A DNA stretch of 64,000 nt from Gordionus sp. m RMFG-2023 (taxonomy: Eukaryota > Nematomorpha > Gordioida > Chordodea > Parachordodidae): positions 24,041,120 to 24,105,119 of the forward strand of contig NC_088778.1 in NCBI RefSeq assembly GCF_954871325.1, in the 5' to 3' direction. Position numbers and translations under genes: made by a program. Of this stretch, positions 1 to 10,342 are shown one piece after another. The notes below the pieces were generated by a model, which ran no database searches, was not told the DNA's origin, and saw nothing but the letters and a program-made list of their open reading frames with translations. The stretch's first letter is position 1; the number at the start of each line of letters is the position of its first letter.

Positions 1-117
1 GTGGGGGGAAGGACTAAGTGGGATATTTTTTATTAGCTATAAATGATATTCACCAAAAGTGATAAATATCTAAAGGGGGGGGGGATTTTCCCTATGCCCC
101 CCCCAGCTACGCCTATG
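1..117. mobile_element. Terminal part of an hAT-like element, cut by the window edge
   Basis: Reading inward from position 117 on the minus strand gives CATAGGCGTAGCTGGGGGG. This matches the general form of hAT terminal inverted repeats, and of other hAT ends in this window (CATTGGCGTACGCAG at 35916). A second G-run at 74-84 lies just inside. The other end is outside the window, so the 8-bp target duplication cannot be tested. The family call rests on the terminal motif alone. Confidence 0.4.
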
Positions 118-316
118 CCTTTAATATTTTTTTTCAGAATATTTGAGATTTTATTAGGATCGAGGTGAATACTGCTCTCTTAATAATTCATTTTTATATT
201 ATTATTTATGATATATTTTTAGCTTTCAATATATCAAAATAGTGTCAGGTCACATGCCAAATTATTTATTAACATTTTTATAACAGATTTAACAAATACT
301 GAGTTGTAAATTGAAT

Positions 317-765
317 ATGGAGTCACAATCAACAGATGATCAAGATCAATTTTATCAAAAAGGCCCAATTAAATTCAAAACAAAATCTTCTAAAAAGAAG
401 TAATATAAATAAAATATATTCTTTATAAATTGCTGTTATAGGAAAAATAAAGATATTTCCAAACCTATAAATATTTCTAAGCCTGAAAATCTTGCAAAAG
501 TTATCATCACTCACAACAAAACGAAAGCTGAGAAGGTTTTTGAAGAGAGAAAGTTAGCAAAAGTAATTATAGTTATGTAATTTATAATATAATTTTGCTT
601 AGCTAACTGATTGGGCATTAGATAAAGCAAAAAAGACTCATAGACAAAAAGTTGAGGTAATATTAATTTAAAAAAAATATAATAAGATTTTATTAGGAAT
701 TCAACAAATATCTTGATTCACTTTCAGAATATTACGATGTACAAAAAGTCAGCTGGACTAAATAA
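317..765 (+). CDS. FAM32A: FAM32A-like protein, four exons with tiny introns
   Basis: Exons at 317-399, 442-562, 603-656 and 697-765 encode about 108 residues; human FAM32A has 112. The C-terminus, KKTHRQKVEEFNKYLDSLSE followed by YYDVQKVSWTK, closely matches the conserved FAM32A tail (KTHKQRVEDFNRHLDTLTEHYDIPKVSWTK type, quoted from memory and split by that family's usual substitutions). The Lys-rich N-terminal half with a KGPIKFK start is also typical. In other animals FAM32A is a small nuclear protein found in late spliceosomes, where its C-terminal tail reaches the 5' exon near the active site. That role is inferred from homology. All three introns (42, 40 and 40 bp) start GT and end AG, and each is far richer in A+T than the exons. 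The start is the first ATG in frame, after stops. An AATAAA lies 55 bp past the stop. No frameshift or stop is seen. Confidence 0.9.
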
Positions 766-819
766 TTTGTCTAAGAATATTTTACATCTATATTATAATG
801 TTTATATCATTTATTGATT

Positions 820-825
820 AATAAA
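820..825 (+). promoter_or_regulatory. Polyadenylation signal of the FAM32A homologue
   Basis: AATAAA lies 55 bp after the stop codon, followed by T-rich sequence. The distance and strand fit the FAM32A transcript. In DNA this AT-rich the hexamer also occurs by chance, so position is the main support. Confidence 0.45.
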
Positions 826-1763
826 GATGACCCTTATTTTATTATTATAAGCTGAACAAATATTAGAATTTAAAGTGGTTTGATTAATTTATATTAATTA
901 TTTAGAATAAAATATTTTTTTTGCAATTACCTCATATAATTGGTTTCAATATAATATACATGATATATTCCACATTTGTTTAAATATTGGATAAATATTA
1001 AAGAAATTCATATTTTACAATTAAATTTCTGGAAAAGTAAAGAATTAGGACAATGATAAATTGTTTTAATATATTTAAATACAAAATTTTAAACATAAAA
1101 ATAAATGCTAGCAACATAAGGTAAATATAGCAATTTAAATAATTATTTTTTATTACAATGTTGCAACTATACTCCACAATTAATGTTATTACCTATACCT
1201 TTAATAAATTATTCAATTTCTACTTTTAATTATTTGATTTAAAAATTTAGAAAGATTATTCATTGAATAGTCATTTCACTATATGATAAAATTATTTAAA
1301 ATTACATGTGAGTATTCAACATATTTTTGCAGATCTTTTTATTTTATTTACACTAGAGATTTGTAAGTATGGTTTTCATACAAGTTACCAAGCTTATTTA
1401 AGGTTAATCTAGATTCAGAAAATACACTGGGAAAGCTTAAAGCTGGAAAATATTTTTTGGCAAAACAAAATGTCTAGACAGCTCCAATCTTCTCTTTTTC
1501 TAAATAAATAAAACTATCCTGTGAAGATATAAATGCGAAAAAAATAAATAACATTCTTGTTCCAAATCATTCATGATATAGTTTTGCAGAGGACAATTAG
1601 ATAGTGTTTATTCCCAAATTATTTATGTAATCATAATAAAATCTTGTTCACATTCTACTATTTAGTCTATCTTCAGTGAGATAAAAGTGCAGTAGCATGT
1701 TTAACAGTGGTGAAACTTCCCTTAAGATAATTGTTCACTTCACTTTCTTTTGAAATCTTGAAA

Positions 1764-2050
1764 CTAAATGTGTGGAATACCTTGTAAAAAAATATAACTT
1801 ATAAAAAAATAAATATTATCATTCACATTAACGATCAAGTGATTAGCTATTTCTCTGTGAAATATTAAAGCTAAATTTATTGTCATTCTTTTTGAGATGA
1901 TAAAATATCCACGATATTTTAAAATGGTAGTAGGAATTTGAGTAGATCTTTCACTAAATAGAACCAAAAAAATTTAAGGGCATGTTCTTCCATTCTATTT
2001 AACATAATATTGATTGGGGCTTTGTTAGTACAACTCACATTCGAGAATCA
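1764..2050 (-). pseudogene. hAT transposase relic
   Basis: The minus-strand translation contains TINLALIFHREIANHLIVN. This resembles TLNLALLFRSEIETHLIVN in the hAT transposase relic at 28171-28413. The shared segment lies in the middle of hAT transposases, before the dimerisation domain. The flanks are too decayed to bound the insertion, and no terminal repeats were found. It is probably a fragment of the same family as the 27566-29072 element. Confidence 0.5.
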
Positions 2051-2304
2051 TCAAAATACTTTGCCAATGTGTATGTAAATTTAATTTTAAAGTTTTAGAA
2101 TGTTATTTGTCATGCATTATATCATTTTCCTAATTATCTGGTTCAAAAGCTTTTAAATGAAAGGATCTTTATCATCCAAATTTAAAATAACTGATGTATG
2201 ATCTATTGCTTCTAAACATTTTTTGTTTCCAAATTGATTAAATCATTTGGAGGTCTTGAAATTTAATGCAACTATAATTTCTCTGATTTTTAATAAAATT
2301 TTAT

Positions 2305-2535
2305 GTGATATTAAGCGCACTAGAGCTAAAATGTGATATGAGATATATATACAACGAACAACGCTTCGTTCTCTCAAGAAAAAACCCATCTAACTGGGAT
2401 AAAAGATTTGAAATAAATAAGTACCATTTTTTGGGCAGGCCGCAGTTACCTGTGCGCGCAAGAGGCAAAGACCCTTTCTTAAACGTCCATGAGAAAATAA
2501 AAGGAGAGGTAAAAAGCTCATGCCCGATTAAATAA
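2305..2535 (+). CDS. Unrecognised 76-codon frame, possibly one exon
   Basis: This open frame stands out because its codons are richer in G+C than the surrounding sequence. It encodes a basic, well-mixed peptide with NPSNWDKRFEINKYHFLGRP and PVRARGKDPF, not the Lys/Asn/Ile-only composition of random frames here. An AG at 2312-2313 and a GAG|GTAAAA at about 2508 could be splice sites, so it may be an internal exon. I do not recognise the protein. It could also be a transposon fragment. Confidence 0.27.
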   Translation: MILSALELKCDMRYIYNEQRFVLSRKNPSNWDKRFEINKYHFLGRPQLPVRARGKDPFLNVHEKIKGEVKSSCPIK

Positions 2536-3376
2536 AATTTGATTATGGAAGGGTAATATTGGCTATATTAATTTTATTTTAAATTAGTATTGAGAGAAAC
2601 CAAAAATAAGTATGAATAAATAATATGACTCAGCTTAAATGAATATAATAACATGTTAGGATAATATTTTAAAATATAGTTTTAAAGACTTACATTGAGC
2701 AAAATAAATCGAATAGCCGTCCAATGATTGTACAATGTTAGGTTTAGAGATATAAAGAATATATAGTAAATTTTGAAATTGATATAGTAGAAGAGAAAAG
2801 GAGTAACTGATCGCTCAAAAGATGGAATAATTATGTAAGGAAATTATCGGTTTATTAGGTAGTTGGTATTTATTTTAATAAGTTTGTTAATGGAAAACTT
2901 TTGTTATTATTTAAATGTGAAAATTGAGTTAGACTTATATTCAAATTTAGAATGCCAAATATAGTTTTATTTAGCCAGTAAGTTTTGTAATTACAATATC
3001 TTTTGTTTTTATATATTGGAAGCCAACTAAGGGTTTCATAAGCAAATTATCTCCCGCATTTCTCAAAATATGCGCAAATAGCTGAATTCTTTTTTCAGTT
3101 GTACTGCGACTGGAGTGTGTTTTTGATAGTTTCCATAAACTAACATTTGAGATAACTTTAGGATATATATAACCGTTAATTAGTCTCAGACATCTGTTAA
3201 CAAAAACTTAAAGTTTTTAGTCTGTGTGTTATTAACATCCCAATTATCACTTTCATATAATAATAAAATTTTGAATTCTACTTTCTTACATTTCCATAAG
3301 ATTTCATATTAAATATGCCATATTCTTCGAAATTAATGGACATTTTTTTTAAATTTAACATGTGTTGCAATGTTAT

Positions 3377-3577
3377 TGTTAGTTTAGTTTTGTATGTTTA
3401 TTTTATCATTGAAAAAGAAGGACAATTATTTTTTATGAGAATTATTGAAAATATGATAAATTTTTAATTGAGCATCATATTTTTGTTAGTTTTGCTATTT
3501 TATCAAAGAAAAAGAAAGACAATTATATTTTATAAGAATTATTTAAAAAGAAGAGATAATCTTTAATTGTGCATGAA
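3377..3577. repeat. Two tandem copies of a ~105 bp unit
   Basis: The segment beginning TGTTAGTTTAGTTTTG near 3377 and ending AATTGAGCATCAT near 3475 is repeated from about 3483 to 3577. In the second copy these ends read TGTTAGTTTTGC and AATTGTGCATGAA. The copies differ by scattered substitutions. No gene content. Confidence 0.6.
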
Positions 3578-3838
3578 ATAAATATTCAGGGATCCAAACC
3601 GAAATGAATATCGGTTCGGTTGGGGTTCAGTTAAAAATAACGGTTCAAGTTTCAGGTTCGGTTTCTAAAAAAAATAAAGAATCGGTTCGGTTCCAACCTC
3701 TAAAAACCGGTTTGAACACTTTTGTATTCAAACCTACATTCGAATTATGTAAAAATGTTTTTTATTTTGTCATTAATTTAAAAAACACATGTATTAAACC
3801 TTCATTAATTGCACATTATAAAATATAATTTATAAATA

Positions 3839-4059
3839 CAGTGTTGTGATGATTTAATGAAACATATTGACGATTAAATTCAAACCCATTCATAAAAAAT
3901 TATAATATTTGCAAAAATAATTAAAATATAGACAAAGCATTATTGAAATTTCTTCTATTATTCTTTTTGTTATTTTAATTATTTTTGCAAATATTATAAT
4001 TTTATATAAATGAGTTTGAATTTAATCATAATATGTTTCATTAAATCATCACAACACTA
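3839..4059. mobile_element. Tc1/mariner-like palindromic MITE (copy 1)
   Basis: A nearly perfect palindrome of about 221 bp. It starts CAGTGTTGTGATGATTTAAT and ends with the inverse, next to TA dinucleotides. Each arm is roughly 95 bp, with a short asymmetric centre. The same unit is at 12457-12671 (in the inverted-duplication arm) and independently at 46699-46921. TA target sites and long inverted repeats suggest the Tc1/mariner group. It sits inside the hAT MITE. Confidence 0.75.
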
Positions 4060-4255
4060 TATAAAAATAAATATCAATGATTAATTTTAATATGAACAAT
4101 ATTTTACTTTTTTATACTTAAATTTTTTTGGTTAATGATGCTTGGTACCTTAAGGTACCATCTATCAAATTTGAATTTTGTTCATTTTTCATTTGGATAG
4201 GCACTACCAAATATATTTATAATATATATTTGAAAAATCGTGATTTTTGAAAAGC

Positions 4256-4336
4256 CTCTATGGCCTAGTAGGCAAGAGCTTCGCTTACTTATCCTATGCT
4301 CCTGGGTTCGAATCCCGAGAATGATCATGTTTTTTT
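4256..4336 (+). ncRNA. tRNA-derived sequence (SINE head or decayed tRNA)
   Basis: A good A box, TGGCCTAGTAGG (4261-4272), is followed 32 bp later by a perfect B box, GGTTCGAATCC (4305-4315). A run of seven T at 4330-4336 could end Pol III transcription. The acceptor stem does not close and the anticodon arm is poor, so it is not a working tRNA gene. It most resembles the tRNA-derived head of a SINE carried inside the 4130-5851 element. Only one copy is visible here. Confidence 0.6.
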
Positions 4337-4591
4337 GGTATCGTCCCTCTAATTCGTATGAAAATTTAGGAAATAGGTTTTTTGTCGTATTGCAATAGTT
4401 CGTTCCCAAAAAAAAGCATATTTGCAATAGTTCGTTCCCAAAGTAGTTTGTTCCCAAAATAATTATGAAAATCCAAGAGATTAAAGCTAAATCGCAACAA
4501 TTATCAATAAGAAAATTGTAAAGTATATATTATTTAATTTGCATATAATAATTATTTTTTTAGAAAACTAGGCAAAACAAAGAGTGCATAT

Positions 4592-5432
4592 AAACAAAGC
4601 TATTATTCAAATTCTAATAATCAAATGGTTCAATATAGTTTGATTAAATCAAAATACAACAATAATATTATCTATTCTAACAAAATTTTAATTCAATTTA
4701 TACATTATCATGCAAAAAAAGAGATTGCATTTTTATATATTAATTAAAATTTTTATTATGAGATATTTCATATAAATTTTAATAATGTTATATCAAAGAT
4801 ATATTTATAATAAAGAGTTTGCTATAATATTGTAAATTTTCTGCTATTTATATCATTTTTAAACAAAGCTATTATTCAAATTCTAATAATCAAATGGTTC
4901 AATATAGTTTGATCAAAATACAACAATAATATTATCTATTCTAACAAAAATTTAATTCAATTTATACATTATCATGCAAAAAAAAGAGATTGCATTTTTA
5001 TATATTAACTAAAAATTTTATTATGAGATATTTCATATAAATTTTAATAATGTTATATCAAAGATATATTTATAATAAAGAGTTTGCTAAAATATTGTAA
5101 ATTATCTGCTATTTATATCATTTTTAAACAAAGCTATTATTATACAAATTCTAAAATTCAAATGGTTCAATATAGTTTGATCAAATCAAAATACAACAAT
5201 AATATTATCTATTCTAACAAAAATTTAATTCAATTTATACATTATCATGCAAAAACAAGAGATTGCATTTTTATATATTAATTAAAAATTTTATTATGAG
5301 ATATTTCATATAAATTTTAATGATGTTATATCAAAGATATATTTATAATACAATTGTGCTCTCTATTATATATTAATGGATCTAGAGCATTAAGAGTTTG
5401 CTAAAATATTGTAAATTATCTGCTATTTATTT
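4592..5432. repeat. Three tandem copies of a ~267 bp unit
   Basis: Copies begin with AAACAAAGCTATTATT at about 4592, 4861 and 5126, giving periods of 269 and 265 bp. The third copy carries an extra stretch near 5350-5395 containing TGTGCTCTCTATT. All copies end in GTAAATT...CTGCTATTTAT. They lie inside the 4130-5851 element and probably form part of its internal sequence. Confidence 0.85.
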
Positions 5433-6871
5433 TTTAATATATACTGTTATTGTATTAATATAAATATTAATTACCATTTAGCCATTTAAATTTAATTTAA
5501 AATAAAAAGCATTTTTTTATTTATTTGCCAAATCTGTAACAACGTTTCAAAATTATACAATTTTATAATCGCTTCAAATATATTTGTGGCCATTTTAGGT
5601 CATTTGACGTTTTTCACAAATGTTCATACGATCTAGTGGACCCTAACCGTTTTTTTTCTTATTCTAACTTGGTGGATCCATCCTTGGGGGGATGATATAT
5701 AGAAGGCCGGACTCGACCACGTGATTCCATATTAATATATTAAATAATAAGGGTCTTATTACATTTTAATAAATTTTGGTCGGTATTTAGCAAATTAGAT
5801 TGGTATTTAAAATATTTCCATACATTCACTTGGTAGTAAGCATCATTAACCAATTTTTTTTTTATTAAGCCGCACAATTAATATATTTTCAAAATTCGTC
5901 TCATTCAAATTACATCTATAAAAAGAGAGAGTATAAATTTAATTGTTGAAAAACATCTTTCCACACTAACTTGGGTAGCCGGCACTGCCAATATGATATC
6001 AGATTTGATAAATAATATTTTGGGTTTAATTTTTCTCTAAGCAATATAATTTATAAGCTTAAAATATTTAAAAAATGTAAAATGACAATATCTAAAGTTT
6101 ATAAAAATTAGGGCCGACACTTATCAATCAAATGTGATTGTTGATAATCTTTAAAATAATTCAAATATATTTTTCAATATGCTAATAATAACTTACATAT
6201 TATTTTATAAGAATAAAATCATGAGGCTCGAACTGGTTCAGAGGCATTTTAGCGATTCGGTTTAGTTTCAGCTAGAAATTATTTTAGCGGTTTAGGTTCG
6301 GTTCAGATTCAATAAAAAATACTGGTTTTTAGCGGTTTAACGGTTCAGGGTTGGTTTGGATCCCTGTAAATATTATTATTTTAATGGATTTTGAAGTTGT
6401 TTTTTTTATATTTAATACAAAGTTGTGAAAATTGGTTTTAAACTTATTATAATTAAAATTGCACAAGTTACGCCATGACATTCAAAACGTTAAACAATCA
6501 GCCACATCATAAAGGTTAAAAAAAATAAATTATCTCATTATTATTGACAACAATATTAATATATTTTAACGTTAACAATAGTAAAGATTTAAAATTAAAA
6601 TATTCGTTGATTTCTTGTGAATATGATGCGGGTTAAATTTTCAAAATATGATGATTTAAGAAAAAATAACATAGGGGCAGTAGTAGTTTTACTTGCCTGA
6701 ATTATAACGTTTTTATTAGGAAGGAGAATAAAGAGAAATCGAATTATACAAATTCAGGGACAATCATTGATTATGAAGGTCATGATTGGCAGGAAATTTT
6801 AGGCGCCGCTACTTGGTGGTGTCTATAGTGTCTGATAAAAGTCGACCAAATGGTTGGTATAGAAACCAGAT

Positions 6872-6922
6872 TGTAATATAAATGTAATTGTAAATTCAAT
6901 TTACAATTATATTTATATTACA
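6872..6922. repeat. 51-bp hairpin at the Ty3 element edge, left arm only
   Basis: TGTAATATAAATGTAATTG pairs with CAATTATATTTATATTACA around a short centre. The corresponding place in the right arm (11361-11373) has only TGTAATATATTACA, so the middle of the hairpin was either lost there or gained here. Loss of the centre of a short palindrome is a common replication error. Confidence 0.7.
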
Positions 6923-7551
6923 GTTCTCCCCACTATAAATTGAATTCATCGTGATAACGTAGTGGGGGTTTCGAAACTCTTTTTTCAAGAGTTGTATTCT
7001 CATGTTCTGCCTTTTCCACTTCTTCGGTCAACTTAACGGGTATTTCCTTCTCTTGTGTATGTGCATCCCTCAATTGATCTGCATGCTTGTTTTTAACGAT
7101 CCCCTCTGATTCCACATCGTACAATATTGCGCTTTTTCGTTGTAACACTTTTCCTTCATGCCACCCTGCTGTCCTTTCGTTTGCTATCCAAACTTTTTGC
7201 TGCTCTTCAAACTCCCGAGGTTCATCACTTCTATCTTTGTAGTACTTTTGTTTCCATAGAGCGTTTTCCGTCCTTTCTCTTGTTGATAATTTCCACTGAT
7301 CTAATGTCGTCCTAAGCGACCTTCCAAACATCATCTCGGCAGGGGATTTACCAGTAGTTGCATTGGGAGTATTACGGTGAGTAATTAAAACATTCGCTAA
7401 ATTTAACTGGTCCGGAGTCCCACATCTCCTTCCAGCATAGAAACGCGTCTTTATCGTCCGTATATATCGTTCAGCCAAACCATTCGATTTGGGGCTATAA
7501 GGGGCCGATCTAAAATGTTTTATATTGTTTTTAAAAAGAAACGTTTCGAAT
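6923..7551 (-). pseudogene. Integrase C-terminal fragment in the left inverted arm
   Basis: The minus strand encodes the end of the Ty3 integrase, including SPKSNGLAERYIRTIKTRFY around the catalytic Glu and the tail to KPPLRYHDEFNL. It duplicates the end of the integrase near 10770-11350 in opposite orientation. It is a partial fossil created by the inverted duplication. Confidence 0.85.
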
Positions 7552-8337
7552 AAAGTAAATATTCAGTATTACTTATTTAACTTGGAGTTAATTTATAAAG
7601 TAAGAAATATTATAGATTTAAATACAAAAAAAGACCTGCTTTTAGCCTATATCGGAACAGAAAATCTTATCAAAATTAAGAACTTTCACTTTCCAATAAA
7701 TTTAGAGATAATAAATTATGATACTTTAATAAAAAGCTTAAATTTGGTGTTCAAGGATAGTTCGAGCATTTTCGTAAATAGGAAAAAAAATTTTACGTTA
7801 AAAAGATGCAGTGAGACGATTATTTACTTTTCAATTAGGGTTAAAACTGTCTGTTCTATTTGTAATTTTAAACCGCCTTTTGATGAACTTTTAAGAGATA
7901 TATTTATCCTAGGAGTAGGCTTACCTGAGTTGGACAAAGAACTTCGGTCAAAGTATATCGAAGGCAATATTACTTTTGAAGAGACCGTGCGTTTAGCGAT
8001 TGCGCTGTCTTCGTTGGAAAATGAAACCCAGACTGAAGTTAATAAAATAATTAAAAATAAGCCAACACAGGGTTCGAAAAATAATTATATTCCTAATAAT
8101 AATTATACAAACGTCAATAGATTCAATAATAATAAACACTTTAGTAATAATTATATTCCTAATAATAATTATAGACCTAGTATCAAACCTAACTCTATTC
8201 AAAAGAAAGTGATATGCTTTCGTTGCGGTAAGGCAAACCACATAGCGAAAGATTGTAGAACCCATGCCATACAAATGATTCTGCCACGGACACCTCCCTG
8301 TCATTTTCAAATAAAGCAACCATCGATGCGAAGATAA
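7552..8337 (+). pseudogene. Ty3 Gag region (partial)
   Basis: A basic, Asn-rich Gag-type sequence with a CCHC zinc knuckle, CFRCGKANHIAKDC, near its end at about 8215-8256, preceded by NNYIPNNNY-type repeats. The 5' end of Gag is missing at the inverted-arm junction. The knuckle and its place directly upstream of a protease and reverse transcriptase identify it. It is a fossil remnant. Confidence 0.75.
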
Positions 8338-8342
8338 ATGGG

Positions 8343-10094
8343 TTGCAGCTAGCTATGGAGTTTGATACCGGCACCGCGTGTAGTGTGATTGATGAGGTCA
8401 CCTGGAATCGTATTGGCAGACCACAACTATCACCGGCTTATAAATTAGTGGGATATAATCATATCCAAATCGAAGTACTAGGTAAATGTACCGTAGAAGT
8501 CAAAGTAAAAAATATTTCGAAATTTTTACTTATTTGGGTAGTTAAAGGGGAGAATTCCCTTATTTTTGGGATGCCTTTCAGTTTCATTAGAGAATTTGAT
8601 ATAAAACTACCGGAAGAAGTTCGTATTAATAAAATAAATATGAATGTTCCCTCTTTAAATACGATTGCTTCAAAATTCCCTCAAGTTTTTAAAAAAAAAT
8701 TAGGTGAAATCAAACTGCAAAAGGCAGTCATCCGAATAGAACCGAACACGTTACCGATTGCATTACCAGCAAGAAGAGTTCCTTTTCCGTTGCATCGAAC
8801 CATTGAAGCTGAGTTGGACAGACTTTTAGACGAAGGCGTTATCGAGAAGGTGGATCCAACAATAACTCCAATCACTTGGGCTGCGCCAACGGTTAATATC
8901 TTAAAGAAATCCGGTGCCGTACGGATATGCGGAGATTTTCGTTTAACAATCAACAAATATCTAGCGATCGATAACGATTTACTACCAACTTTCGTCGACC
9001 TAACAAATAAGATCGCGGGTGGTAAAATATTTTCAACAATAGATTTAAGAGATGCATTTTTACAATTCGGAGTTAGTCCAGAATGTAGGGACCTTTTAAT
9101 AATTTCGACACATGTCGGTTATTACCGATACCAAAGAATTCCATTTGGTTTGACTAGCGCTCCGATAATATTCCAACGCTTTATGAAAAACCTATTAAAG
9201 CGAATTCCTATGGTTAGTGTATTTTTAGACGACATAATTATTGCAGGTGAGAATAATTCCGATCACATAGTTAATTTGGAAGAAGTATTAAGAAGATTTG
9301 AGAAGGCTGGACTGACCACGACGACCGATAAAATTAAAATCGGAGAAAAGTCAGTCACTTATTTAGGTCATGTTATTGACAGTTTCGGAATTCACCCTAC
9401 AGAAGATAAGATTAGCGCTATAAAAAATTTCAAAACACCTTCCAATGTTAAAGAACTACGTTCATTTCTTGGAATTGTGAATTATCATGAGGCATTTATT
9501 AAAAATTTGCATTCTATTTGTGCGCCTTTACACCGACTAACGAGTAAAAATGTTGATTGGTTTTGGTCAGCTAAAGAAAATGAAATATTTACTAAAGTTA
9601 AAAATATATTGTCAAAAGAAGATACAATAATTCCTTATTCAGCCGATATCCCTGTCGTGATTTCTTGTGACGCTTCCCAAGATGGTCTAGGAGCTGTTAT
9701 TGCACACCGATTTCTTACTGGCCAGGAGAAACCGATTGCTTACGCATCGAGGACACTTTCGGCGGCTGAAAAGAATTATGCCACAATTGATCTGGAGGCT
9801 TCGGCGATCATGTTCGCTATCAAGAAGTTTCATCAATATATTTTTGAAAGACATTTTATCTTGGTTACTGATCATAAACCATTAAAATATATTTTAGGTA
9901 ATAAAAGAGATCTTAACAAAATAACAAATAACCGTTTAATACGGTGGGCGACGAAGCTATTAAATTATGATTATGAGATAATATATAGACCAGGTAATCA
10001 AAACAAATGTGCCGATGCTCTGTCCCGTTTGGGGGTAGAGAAAGCAAAAACCAATGAAGTTCAAAAAAATTCGAAGAAGAAATCAGAGGATTAA
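8343..10094 (+). pseudogene. Ty3 protease, reverse transcriptase and RNase H region
   Basis: Domains in order: a retropepsin-like FDTGTACSVID near the start; a reverse transcriptase with RICGDFRLTIN, FSTIDLRDAFLQFGV, FGLTSAPIIFQRFM and the catalytic FLDDI; then RNase H with CDASQDGLGAV, SRTLSAAEKNY, EASAIMFAIKKF and TDHKPL, and the usual ADALSRL end. The order and motifs are diagnostic of Ty3/gypsy. It belongs to the broken element at 7552-11360. Confidence 0.9.
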
Positions 10095-10342
10095 AAATTA
10101 ATTTAATAGAAGATTTATCTTTCACTCGCAGTAAAGTCGTAAGTGAAACGAGCAATGATATAAACCTAAAAGAGATTATTAAATTAATAAAAAATCATTG
10201 GTATATTGATAATATAAATAATTATTCGGAGATTGTAAAAAAATATATTTCGATTAAAGATAATATTTCGTTCGAAGAAGAATTATTATTTTATAATGAT
10301 AGAATTATTATTCCAGATATTTTAAAAAAGGAGGTTTTAAAT

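Larger units (their letters stand above)
826..3376. other. Mostly non-coding stretch with relics
   Basis: AT-rich sequence without an intact gene that I can recognise. It contains a weak hAT transposase relic near 1764-2050 and a possible unassigned exon at 2305-2535, both listed separately. The rest shows nothing I can assign. Confidence 0.6.
4130..5851. mobile_element. 1.7 kb non-autonomous DNA transposon with 9-bp target duplication (Mutator-like?)
   Basis: The ends are inverted repeats, GGTTAATGATGCTTGGTACC at 4130-4149 against GGTAGTAAGCATCATTAACC at 5832-5851. They are flanked by AATTTTTTT at 4121-4129 and 5852-5860. The right arm of the large inverted duplication (near 12385) has the same flanking sequence joined without the insert and with a single AATTTTTTT, so it preserves the empty site. 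A 9-bp duplication is typical of Mutator-like elements, but no transposase is present and the class is tentative. It contains a tRNA-like segment (4256-4336) and a three-copy tandem repeat (4592-5432). Confidence 0.8.
3587..6366. mobile_element. hAT-type MITE with 8-bp target duplication, carrying nested insertions
   Basis: The ends are perfect inverted repeats: CAGGGATCCAAACC at 3587-3600 and GGTTTGGATCCCTG at 6353-6366. They are flanked by perfect 8-bp direct repeats TAAATATT at 3579-3586 and 6367-6374, the hAT signature. The subterminal regions carry many copies of GGTTCGGTT/AACCGAACC-like motifs. After removing the nested 1722-bp element at 4130-5851, the MITE itself is about 1.06 kb. It encodes no transposase and must have moved in trans. 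Part of it is present again in inverted order at 11880-12742. Confidence 0.88.
3769..7551. repeat. Left arm of a large inverted duplication
   Basis: Read on the minus strand, this arm matches 10732-12742 almost base for base, apart from the 1722-bp insertion at 4130-5851 and small differences. The match starts abruptly near TGTCATTAATTT at 3769, inside the hAT MITE. It ends near CGAAT at 7551, inside integrase sequence of the Ty3 element. Excluding the insertion, the arm is about 2.06 kb. Confidence 0.88.

Noticed and set aside
3604-3828. 74-codon frame at the left end of the hAT MITE
   Set aside because: It covers the GGTTCGGTT subterminal repeats and the palindromic MITE flank; the frame is a by-product of repeats.
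4256-4336. A functional tRNA gene
   Set aside because: Promoter boxes are good but the acceptor stem does not pair and the anticodon arm is poor, so it is listed as tRNA-derived only.
7127-7315. Small frame rich in Phe/Leu within the inverted arm (and its twin at 10968-11156)
   Set aside because: Both are antisense shadows of the Ty3 integrase tail.
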